Positions 57,391 through 64,000 of a DNA stretch of 64,000 bases are shown piece after piece. Source of the DNA: JBBSAT01 sp044223665 (GTDB taxonomy: Bacteria > Myxococcota_A > Polyangia > Polyangiales > Sandaracinaceae); NCBI GenBank assembly GCA_044223665.1, contig JBGALT010000018.1:12320-76319 (forward strand), written 5' to 3'. Numbering within the stretch: position 1 is the first letter of the stretch; each line of letters starts with the position of its first letter. A model generated the notes under the pieces. The model worked only from the letters and a program-made list of their open reading frames with translations. It did not search any database and had not been told where the DNA came from. Both the position numbers and the translations under genes were made by a program.

Positions 57391-57485
57391 CGAGCCCCCG
57401 CGCGAGGGAAACATCGCCGCGATCGTGTCGCGACGATCCGCCGGCGCTTGCCCGACGGGCGGGCGCGCTCCACAACGGCAGCCGC

Positions 57486-58472
57486 ATGACGACCGAGATC
57501 TCCGGCAAGGTTCTCCTCACGGGCGCGAGCGGCTTCATCGGCGGGCGCCTGCGCGATGGCCTCCTCGCGCGCGGCGCAGACGTGCTGGCGATCCGTCGCA
57601 AGGGCTCGCCGCCGGCGAAGAAGGGCCGCTCCGTCGAGGCCGAGTACGAGGACGCCGAGGGGCTCGTGAAGCTCGTCGAGGCCGAGAAGCCCGACTACGT
57701 CTTCCACGTCGCGGGCGCGACGAAGGGCGTGAGCTACGGCGACTTCCATCGCGCGAACGTCGTCCCGACGCAGAACCTGATCGCCGCGGTCGAGAAGGCG
57801 CACCCCGGCGCCAAGCGCTTCGTGTTCGTGAGCTCGCTCGCCGCGTTCGGCCCCTCGAGCCGCGAGCGCCCGCACGACGAGACCGCGATCCGCCGCCCGA
57901 TCGAGTTCTACGGGCAGAGCAAGCTCGAGGCCGAGCACGTGGTCGAGCGCAGCAGCGTCGCGTGGACCATCGTGCGCCCGAGCGGCGTGTACGGCCCGGG
58001 CGACGCCGACTACTTCAACCTCTTCCGCGAGGTCGAGAGCGGGCGGAACGTCTTCTTCGGCAACGAGCGCCGCCTCTTCTCGGCCATCTACGTCGACGAT
58101 CTGATCGACGCGATCTTCCGCGCCGCGACGAGCGAGGCCGCGAAGAACGAGGGCTACTTCGTCGACGACGGCCGCGTCGTCACGTGGGGCGAGTTCCAGA
58201 AGGCCATCGTCGACGCGAGCGGCCGCCGCGCGCTCACGCTGCGCCTGCCGGAGGCGCTCGTCACGGTCGCCGCGATCGGCGGTGAGATGGCGAGCCGCAT
58301 CGACGGAAAGCCGCGCCTGTTCAACCGCCAGAAGGCGAAGATGGGCGCCCAGGAAGCCTGGACCTGCAAGAGCGACGCGCTCCGCAAGGACACGGGCTGG
58401 GCGCCGAGCGTGCCGATGGAAGAAGGCGTGCGCCGCGCCTACGAGTGGTACCGCGCCGAGAAGTGGCTGTGA
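57486..58472 (+). CDS. NAD-dependent epimerase/dehydratase (extended SDR)
   Basis: A 328-aa extended short-chain dehydrogenase. The Rossmann loop is LLTGASGFIGGRL, followed by VFHVAGATKG, FVSSLAAFG and the catalytic YGQSK (Tyr-x-x-x-Lys). RPSGVYGPGDADYFNLF and the C-terminal GWAPSVPMEEGVRRAYEWY fit sugar- or sterol-type epimerases. The last 363 bp, including the stop, recur at 60272-60634. Substrate unknown. Confidence 0.85.
   Translation: MTTEISGKVLLTGASGFIGGRLRDGLLARGADVLAIRRKGSPPAKKGRSVEAEYEDAEGLVKLVEAEKPDYVFHVAGATKGVSYGDFHRANVVPTQNLIAAVEKAHPGAKRFVFVSSLAAFGPSSRERPHDETAIRRPIEFYGQSKLEAEHVVERSSVAWTIVRPSGVYGPGDADYFNLFREVESGRNVFFGNERRLFSAIYVDDLIDAIFRAATSEAAKNEGYFVDDGRVVTWGEFQKAIVDASGRRALTLRLPEALVTVAAIGGEMASRIDGKPRLFNRQKAKMGAQEAWTCKSDALRKDTGWAPSVPMEEGVRRAYEWYRAEKWL
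58110..58472 (+). repeat. 363-bp direct repeat, parental copy
   Basis: The 3' end of the SDR gene. It matches 60272-60634 at 357 of 363 positions with a constant offset of 2,162 bp. Three differences change an amino acid and three are silent. Confidence 0.9.
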
Positions 58473-58523
58473 GAATTCGTCGATAGGAGCGCGCCCCCGG
58501 CCGGCGGACCGCGCGCACGAACG

Positions 58524-59402
58524 TCAGGGCCGCGACGACGACGAGATCCTACGGTCTCGCCACGCCCGTGCCGCCGCGATGCCGCGCGCCTCGAGCCCGG
58601 GCACGACCGCCTCCTCGATCGCAGCGTGAAAGAGCTGGTACGCATCGGCGGGAACGATCACGCCTAGCGAGATCGCATCGGGCGGGGGCTCGGGCGCTTC
58701 GCGCATCCTCGGCGGGGCGAGCTCCTGCTCGAGAACGGCGAAGGCGTGCATGAGGTAGTGCGCGAGATCAGACCGCATCGCGCCGTCGGGGGAGACGGCG
58801 TCGAGGTACAGAAACCCGAACTGACCGTGCATCACCTCATCGGCCAGGATCGCTCGGATGGCGGAGCGCGCGCCCGCGTCAGTCGCCCGCTCGAGCGACT
58901 CGGTCAGGCGGGCCACCGCGATCATCTCCGAAAGACAGGTCGCATAGACGACGTTGCGCAGAGCGCGCTCCTCCGCCGTGCAGCCTTCGTGAGCAGCGAT
59001 GGGCGGAAACGCAACGTCCTGCTCGATCGTGGGCTCGGCTCCGAGCGCGAGCAGGACCTTCCCGCACACCTCCGTGTGCAGGAGCTCGTCCTCGGCCATC
59101 CGAAGCGCGACCGTCTTGGCGTCCAGCGGCGCATTCGCCTCGAGGAGCTGACGACCGAGGTCGACGAAGACGTGCACGGAGCGGTGCTCCGCCTCCATGC
59201 GCGCTCGCCAGAAGCGACGCGCCAGCTCCACCGCGGAGGGATCGAGGTGCGCGAGGTCGAACGCGGAGTAGTCGACGGGGGTCGCGAGAGCATCGCGGAG
59301 GCGTTCGTGAGCGTGCGCGAGCCGAGTCGCCGATGTCTGGATGCCGACCCTCGCCGGAGCACGAGCCGCCGCCGCGCTCTGCGAAGCCGGAGCCTCAGGC
59401 AC
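58524..59402 (-). CDS. Ferritin-like di-iron-domain protein
   Basis: A 292-aa soluble helical protein. Carboxylate and His ligands occur in EAEHRSVHVFVDLG, AEDELLHTEVCGKVL, LSEMIAVARL and LADEVMHGQFGF, giving the paired ExxH/DExxH pattern of ferritin-like proteins. It probably binds two metals; the reaction is unknown. The GTG at 59400-59402 overlaps the upstream lipoprotein stop by 8 bp. Upstream codons are Arg/Ser-rich shadow of the lipoprotein gene. Confidence 0.72.
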   Translation of the reverse strand: MPEAPASQSAAAARAPARVGIQTSATRLAHAHERLRDALATPVDYSAFDLAHLDPSAVELARRFWRARMEAEHRSVHVFVDLGRQLLEANAPLDAKTVALRMAEDELLHTEVCGKVLLALGAEPTIEQDVAFPPIAAHEGCTAEERALRNVVYATCLSEMIAVARLTESLERATDAGARSAIRAILADEVMHGQFGFLYLDAVSPDGAMRSDLAHYLMHAFAVLEQELAPPRMREAPEPPPDAISLGVIVPADAYQLFHAAIEEAVVPGLEARGIAAARAWRDRRISSSSRP

Positions 59403-59841
59403 GAGCTCTTCTCGGAAGGCTCGGCGGCCGAAGCGGACCGTCGATGGGATAGGAGCCCGCGTCGCTCGGACCGGGCGCCGTGTGGCTGCAACCCGCGGTG
59501 AGAGGAGCGGCGGCCGCGACGAGGACGCCCAGCGCGAGGTGTCGCACCAGACGCATGCTCCTCGAAACAGGGTCGCGCAGACGCACGCTCGCGGAGGCCG
59601 CGCCGGTGAGGGCGCGCGCACGGGGCAGGTCCGGCGGGCGGAGCGGACCGTCGACGAGAATCGAAGTGTCGGGACCGACGTCGCGCTCGGCGACGCGTGC
59701 GGCGTCCACGGAAGCCATTCCGGCGTCGCGGCTGGCCGGCGGCACCGGCGAGGACGTACATCCGGCCAAGACAGCTCCGAGCGCGAGCCGGCGGACGAAC
59801 CGAATACTCCGCGGCTGCTCGGGAGGTTGGCTCGCAGTCAT
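59395..59841 (-). CDS. Tandemly duplicated small lipoprotein
   Basis: A 148-aa frame made of two similar halves. Each has RxVRxLALG, a lipobox (GAVLAGC at Cys28; LTAGC in the second) and a DGPLRPP(D/S)LPR end. No stop separates them. Either one protein contains a duplication or a second gene starts at the ATG at 59556 (53 aa, MRLVRHLALG). TAGCCT lies 7 bases before the first ATG. It is upstream of and overlapping the ferritin-like gene, so the two are probably co-transcribed. The motif is not one I recognise. Confidence 0.55.
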   Translation of the reverse strand: MTASQPPEQPRSIRFVRRLALGAVLAGCTSSPVPPASRDAGMASVDAARVAERDVGPDTSILVDGPLRPPDLPRARALTGAASASVRLRDPVSRSMRLVRHLALGVLVAAAAPLTAGCSHTAPGPSDAGSYPIDGPLRPPSLPRRARA

Positions 59842-59848
59842 GCGGTCC

Positions 59849-59854
59849 AGGCTA
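59849..59854 (-). promoter_or_regulatory. Putative -10 box of leaderless tandem-lipoprotein transcript
   Basis: TAGCCT on the minus strand, 7 bases before the ATG at 59841, with no ribosome-binding sequence. Confidence 0.4.
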
Positions 59855-60070
59855 CCACCGCGAGAAGACGTCGTGTGGCCGGCCCTGTGACCGACGCTCG
59901 AGCGCAGGCCGTGGGGCCCGTGATGGCTGCGCTGCACCAGAACGCACAGCGGGAGGTGCGAAAGAACCCGGGTAGCGAGCCGAGGGCGAGGACGCGCGAT
60001 CTGCGTCGCCCGAGCATGCCCGCGTCGACGACCGCGCACGTACGTGGATAGCGCGTAGCGCACGCCGTCG

Positions 60071-60271
60071 TCAGGACGGGCGTTCGCGTTCGCGCTTCGC
60101 CTGGTTGGCACGCAGAAGGAGGCCGATGGCGGTGGGGATGACCGGTGGCTCTCGCTCGGGGCGGCGCATCCAGTCGGCGACGACGTCGGAGAGCGGTAGG
60201 CCATGTCGGTGCGCGGTCTGAGCGACCGACGCGATCCGGGCATGCGCGTGGGCGTGACGCTCCGACCGGTT
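60071..60271 (-). pseudogene. 3' remnant of an unidentified gene
   Basis: About 66 codons on the minus strand end in a stop at 60071 and read as plausible protein (ARIASVAQTAHRHGLPLSDV, WMRRPE, PTAIGLLLRANQAKR). The 5' side stops abruptly at the edge of the duplicated SDR segment. It looks like a gene cut by the duplication, perhaps of mobile-element origin, but I could not place the family. Confidence 0.4.
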
Positions 60272-60634
60272 GCGATCTTCCGCCCCGCGACGAGCGAGGC
60301 CGCGAAGAACGAGGGCTACTTCGTCGACGACGGCCGCGTCGTCACGTGGGGCGAGTTCCAGAAGGCCATCGTCGACGCGAGCGGCCGCCGCACGCTCACG
60401 CTGCGCCTGCCGGAGGCGCTCGTCTCGGTCGCCGCGATCGGCGGTGAGATGGCGAGCCGCATCGACGGAAAGCCGCGCCTGTTCAACCGCCAGAAGGCGA
60501 AGATGGGCGCCCAGGAAGCCTGGACCTGCAAGAGCGACGCGCTCCGCAAGGACACCGGCTGGGCGCCCAGCGTGCCGATGGAAGAAGGCGTGCGCCGCGC
60601 CTACGAGTGGTACCGCGCCGAGAAGTGGCTCTGA
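60203..60634 (+). pseudogene. Truncated copy of the SDR gene 3' end
   Basis: An open frame of 143 codons from an ATG at 60203. The first 23 codons are unrelated sequence antisense to the remnant. From 60272 it is the copied C-terminal 120 residues of the SDR at 57486-58472. It lacks the Rossmann fold and catalytic Tyr, so it cannot be an active dehydrogenase. Confidence 0.8.
60272..60634 (+). repeat. 363-bp direct repeat, duplicated copy
   Basis: Copy of 58110-58472 (98.3% identical by hand count, no gaps). It ends exactly at the stop codon; flanking bases differ on both sides. Confidence 0.9.
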
Positions 60635-60641
60635 CGCGACC

Positions 60642-61607
60642 TCATGGCGCCTGCGCCGCCTCGCTCTCCGCGATCGAGAACTCGACGAGTTGGTCTTCGG
60701 TCGCCGAGCCAGACGTCCCGCCCCCGTCCTCGAGGGCCCATTCGAGCTCCGCCGGTGTCGCGTCGTCGGGTCCGTACACCCCAAGCCCGTCGATCGTCGC
60801 GACGCCCGGGCCAAGCTCCACGCGGGCATCACCTCGCAGCTCACCGGCGCACGCGAGCGTCAGCCGATCTTGCGGAATCCGCTGGTCCGCGAACGCGCCT
60901 CCGAGCGACGGTCCTGCCGACCCCTCGACCTCCGCGTCCCCGAACACCGTACCCAGTCCACAGTCGATGCGCTCGCCGAGCGAGAAGACCTGGAAGTCGG
61001 TGGTGCTCGCGAATACGCGCTCCGAGAGCACGAGCTCGAGCTCCGACGTTCCAGGTTCGCTGCCGGATCGCACGCGCGCAGAACGGACGACCGGGTGCGA
61101 ATCGGGTCGGAAGCGCACGCGATAGACGCCGGGCGCGACCTCGAGAAGCCCAGCCTGCACCCGATACTCCGCGCGAGAACGCATGTCGACCTCGAACGCG
61201 TACCACTCGGCTCGAAGAGGCGTACGCGGGACGAACTCGATGCGGTGCGCAACGTCGCCGTGCTCGACGTTCGGCGGCTCGTAGCTCACGTCCACCTCGA
61301 CGGCCCGGCTGTCGCGCAGCGACACGAGCCGACACCGCTCGGCGATCGAGCGCACCTCCGCGTCCGCCAGCTCTACCCGCGAGTCCAGGAGAATGACCGC
61401 CGGTCGCGTATCCGCGGTCCTGGTGAACCGATCCTGCGGCTCGACACGAAGCTCCGGCGCCGGCGACCCCCGCGGCCGCGCCGTCGCGGCGGATGGGATC
61501 GGAGCGGTCGCCAGCTCATCGGCGGCAGGCTCCGCGGGCTCGGGAGCATACGAGCAGGCGACCGCGCCACCGAAGGCGCAGAGAGCCATCCAGCGAGCCG
61601 CCGTCAT
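60642..61607 (-). CDS. Secreted lipoprotein, Ig-like
   Basis: A 321-aa lipoprotein (MTAARWMALCAFGGAVAC). The mature part is beta-rich: AVILLDSRVELADAEVRSIAERC, EWYAFEVDMRSRAEYRV, LELVLSERVFASTTDFQVFS. It resembles the exported Ig-like domain proteins common in myxobacteria (SbsA-type). Its ATG overlaps the stop of the upstream lipoprotein gene (ATGA). No catalytic motif. Confidence 0.6.
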   Translation of the reverse strand: MTAARWMALCAFGGAVACSYAPEPAEPAADELATAPIPSAATARPRGSPAPELRVEPQDRFTRTADTRPAVILLDSRVELADAEVRSIAERCRLVSLRDSRAVEVDVSYEPPNVEHGDVAHRIEFVPRTPLRAEWYAFEVDMRSRAEYRVQAGLLEVAPGVYRVRFRPDSHPVVRSARVRSGSEPGTSELELVLSERVFASTTDFQVFSLGERIDCGLGTVFGDAEVEGSAGPSLGGAFADQRIPQDRLTLACAGELRGDARVELGPGVATIDGLGVYGPDDATPAELEWALEDGGGTSGSATEDQLVEFSIAESEAAQAP

Positions 61608-62461
61608 CGACCACCCGCGATGGGGCTGCTCGGGCTCAACACGTGCGGCGAAAACACACCGTCCATGATCACGTTCCATTGAGCCGTTGGCTCGAGGTTC
61701 CCTTCGAGGTCGCGGAGAGGAACTCCGGTCACGGACGTCAGCCCCGTCCGAACGGTGATCCGCATGTCCTCGACGAAATCCGCGGGCGCACACGAGAACA
61801 TCAAGCTCCCTCCCAGCTCCAGGTCGAGCTCGGGAGTGCCTCTCCGGTCGCCGCAACAGGGCGCGAGCTCGGTCTGCGTGACGTAGTGGCAGGACGAGGG
61901 CACCGTCCCGAACGTGACCGTCAGCAGGTTCTCGACATCGGTACCTGGAACGAGAACCAGAGGCTCGGTCGACGAGATGGCCACGGACGCGACGCCCGGA
62001 GCCTCGGTCCCTACGACCGCCAACATCAGCGGCAGCGAGCCGACGTGGAAGAGCACGTCGTGGCCAGCCGAGGTCGTGAACGGTCTCCAGCGGTCGTGGA
62101 TCTCGAACGCGTCGGCGCTTGCCGTCGGGCCCATTCGAAAACGGTACCAGCCCGTCTCCAGCGGCGCCGACGGGACCGAACGCGCCGACTGGGCGGCCAC
62201 TTCCGTCGTGATCGGGATCGGCAGCCCGTCCGGCCACCTCTCGAGTGAGACCGCGTCCGCAAACCTGCCGTCGGAGAGCACGTCGAAGCCAGCCCCATGA
62301 CTCTCGAGGAAGATGCTCGGCGCCACCGACGGATCGACGTCCGTCGACAGGCCGAAAGGCAAGAAAAGTACCGCGTGACCCGGGTTCTCCGGATCCCCCG
62401 ACGCAGGAGCTCGACAGCCGAGAAGGCATGAGAACAGGATCGAGAGGACTGACCATCGCAT
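61604..62461 (-). CDS. Secreted lipoprotein, Ig-like (second)
   Basis: A 285-aa lipoprotein (MRWSVLSILFSCLLGC). The start at 62461 has GAGGTG 6 bases upstream. Beta-rich body: VLFLPFGLSTDVDPSVAPSI, TGWYRFRMGP, ASVAISSTEPLVLVPGTDVENLLTVTFG, ending in an Ig-like strand pattern. Two nearby cysteine pairs (SCHYVTQTELAPCC). It is translationally coupled to the gene after it and likely in one unit with the M64-like peptidase upstream. Confidence 0.6.
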   Translation of the reverse strand: MRWSVLSILFSCLLGCRAPASGDPENPGHAVLFLPFGLSTDVDPSVAPSIFLESHGAGFDVLSDGRFADAVSLERWPDGLPIPITTEVAAQSARSVPSAPLETGWYRFRMGPTASADAFEIHDRWRPFTTSAGHDVLFHVGSLPLMLAVVGTEAPGVASVAISSTEPLVLVPGTDVENLLTVTFGTVPSSCHYVTQTELAPCCGDRRGTPELDLELGGSLMFSCAPADFVEDMRITVRTGLTSVTGVPLRDLEGNLEPTAQWNVIMDGVFSPHVLSPSSPIAGGR

Positions 62462-62488
62462 GATGTCACCTCGCATGAGCTCGCTGAG

Positions 62489-64000
62489 TCAATCGAACCT
62501 GCCGATGGACGCGTTCGACAGAAACGCGAACGAATACGGATAAGAGTCCGGCGTCTGCCCGGGCGGGTAGGGATACGGCACGACGACGGTGTTGTACATC
62601 AGCTCCCAGAAGGACGTCGTCGACGGGTAGTAGGCCGAGCCGCCCGGGTAGTACGAAAAGACACCTCGAATCGAGCCGCCCTGGACGTAGTCGACGGTCG
62701 AAGTCCGATGCGTCGCGGGCGTACAGAACGCGTTGACCGTGGTGCTCATCTGACCGTGATGGCAACGTTCGTACGTGATGCCGCCGACGCGAGCGTACTC
62801 GTCAGGAAGCGACATGAAACAGTGGGCAGCTTCATGTGCGATCGTGAAGGCCTCGGGTGACGCACCATCGGAGCCCGCGAACAGCGTGACGTGTCCCTGG
62901 CCGAGCGCGTCGCACGTCGAGATCCCGTCGGCTGGGATGAGGCAATAGTTGCACTGATTTCCGTCACAGAGGAATGGTGAGCACCACGGAAGCCACGGAT
63001 TCACGATGAAGCGGAACGATCTCAGGACCTGACCGCCGCCGGTCATGCCGTAGAGCCGCCAGGCCGCCTCGCGGAATCGCCGACGAATCACGTCCATCTG
63101 CGTCGGCGTCGGCGTCCAGCCACCGATTCCGACCGTGATGCCGGCGAGATCGCGCCCCGGCACGAGGGCGTCTCGAGCGCCGATCGTGGCGCGAAAGACC
63201 CGGGCACTCGCCGAGACGTTCGTGAACGCGATGTGCCACTGCGATGCGCAGTCTCCCAGCTCGAGCAACGCCCCGGCGTTGCTGTTCAACGGCGCACCCG
63301 CGTCGAACACGCCCGGCGCAGGATCGGCACCGCAACGTGCCCAGACGGCCATGCCCCAGGAGGTGTCGCCCGGATCGTTCCAGGCGGCAACGGTCAGAAC
63401 GATACCCGTCGGCGCAGCAAGCAGAAGTCCGCGGACGACGTCGTCGACCCCGTTGACGAGACCCACGATCGAGTCGTGCGGCTGAAACGTGGGCAACGTC
63501 GCACTGCCCATCGTGCTCGAGTACCCGACCTGGAGTGAAGACGTCGAGAATCCCCAGGACTCGTGCTCGGGGGCGATCGGCGTCGTGCGGAGGTCTTCGG
63601 GCCCGGTCCGAACTCGGAGCACCAGCCCGGGGAAGGTCATCGAATTCGTGCCAGCGAAGCCCGGCGCTGGCATCGTGAACGGGCCGATCTGACCGGTCCA
63701 CGGGTTGGGTGACCCCGCGTAGAACCAGTCGAAGTTCAGTCGATCGAACGAGTCAGGTCCATTGGTGTTGACGTTGGACATGTCGAACCGCGAGAACACG
63801 ATCGATGGCGTTCGCATCCACGGGTTCGCGATCACGCGATAGCGTTGGTTGAGATTCGCTGTGATGCGGTACGAGCCCGCGAAGCCTGCTGGCGGGCTCG
63901 AATTACCAGCGAAGTCGTCGATGAACTCGTGATCGGTGACCCCGTTCACGGTGGTCCGAAGGGTGGTGAAGCTGAAGGGCGCGGACACCGCGCCGCTCGG
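62489..64000 (-). CDS. M64-like metallopeptidase, 5' end outside the window
   Basis: At least 499 aa; the frame is still open at the right edge (codons for PSGAV precede the GTG at 63988), so the N-terminus and any signal peptide are missing. The C-terminal third carries TIAHEAAHCFMSLPDEYARVGG, a zinc HExxH motif followed by LPDEY, as in the IgA-peptidase-like M64 family. The large N-terminal part is beta-rich with LVLRVRTGPEDL and RYRVIANPWM. Downstream on the same strand come two Ig-like lipoprotein genes. Probably an exported protease. Confidence 0.65.
   Translation of the reverse strand, partial: PSGAVSAPFSFTTLRTTVNGVTDHEFIDDFAGNSSPPAGFAGSYRITANLNQRYRVIANPWMRTPSIVFSRFDMSNVNTNGPDSFDRLNFDWFYAGSPNPWTGQIGPFTMPAPGFAGTNSMTFPGLVLRVRTGPEDLRTTPIAPEHESWGFSTSSLQVGYSSTMGSATLPTFQPHDSIVGLVNGVDDVVRGLLLAAPTGIVLTVAAWNDPGDTSWGMAVWARCGADPAPGVFDAGAPLNSNAGALLELGDCASQWHIAFTNVSASARVFRATIGARDALVPGRDLAGITVGIGGWTPTPTQMDVIRRRFREAAWRLYGMTGGGQVLRSFRFIVNPWLPWCSPFLCDGNQCNYCLIPADGISTCDALGQGHVTLFAGSDGASPEAFTIAHEAAHCFMSLPDEYARVGGITYERCHHGQMSTTVNAFCTPATHRTSTVDYVQGGSIRGVFSYYPGGSAYYPSTTSFWELMYNTVVVPYPYPPGQTPDSYPYSFAFLSNASIGRFD

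Noticed and set aside
58154..58393. A 79-codon minus-strand frame repeated at 60316-60555
   Set aside because: It recurs only because the underlying SDR segment is duplicated.

Overview
The window is a 64 kb piece of a very GC-rich genome with dense coding on both strands. It most likely comes from a myxobacterium (Myxococcota, Polyangiales/Sandaracinaceae-like). This rests on gene content and style: many lipoproteins with Asp/Ala-rich stalks after the lipobox, MopE-type Cys/Asp repeats, a CarD-family regulator, a PilZ-like domain of the Myxococcus paralog type, and an FHA-sigma54 activator next to Ser/Thr kinases. No rRNA, tRNA, CRISPR array, phage module or complete insertion sequence was seen. 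A 63-base run of N and three single-base reading-frame breaks show that this is a draft sequence. No gene-free stretch exceeds about 300 bases.

Layout. 1-4.8 kb: start of an M32 carboxypeptidase, an ATP-grasp-like protein, a lectin-domain lipoprotein, a Cys-rich lipoprotein and a zinc-ribbon protein. 4.8-17.6 kb: housekeeping genes, namely an HtrA protease, DNA topoisomerase I overlapped by an SDR gene, a DUF502 membrane protein, RecQ, an M23 peptidase, an ABC-F ATPase and a PhnA-like protein. 17.7-26.1 kb: a frame-broken MshEN/GAF/HEAT protein, an M1-like peptidase, a VAT1-like reductase, ruvA-ruvB and a CAP-domain lipoprotein. 26.1-31 kb: an RNase G/PilZ/small-protein operon, a CarD-type regulator and two hotdog thioesterases. 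31-34 kb: a frame-broken DUF4397-like lipoprotein and a frame-broken ScfR-type regulator, tail to tail around a terminator.

34-38 kb holds the most unusual unit, a six-gene minus-strand operon whose genes overlap or nearly touch. Its order is: CX4CH lipoprotein, CXXCH choice-of-anchor-V protein, DUF4266 lipoprotein ending in CGCN, DUF3570 beta-barrel, then a second CX4CH protein and a second CXXCH protein. I read it as a cell-envelope redox or metal module with an internal duplication. 38-45 kb is a block of secreted lipoproteins (lectin-like, beta-helix, beta-propeller, alpha/beta hydrolase, FnIII-like), with related short palindromes beside several of them. 45-50 kb is signalling: an FHA-sigma54 activator coupled to a kinase, then a TPR protein divergent from a transmembrane kinase. 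50-58.5 kb carries an ABHD18-like hydrolase, a giant Cys-repeat lipoprotein containing the gap, a small membrane protein coupled to mutS2, and an SDR. 58.5-64 kb carries a ferritin-like protein, a tandem lipoprotein, a 363-bp copy of the SDR 3' end beside a broken gene remnant, two lipoproteins, and an M64-like peptidase cut by the window edge.

Several genes have a TANNNT hexamer 5-8 bases before the start codon and no ribosome-binding site, which suggests frequent leaderless transcription.
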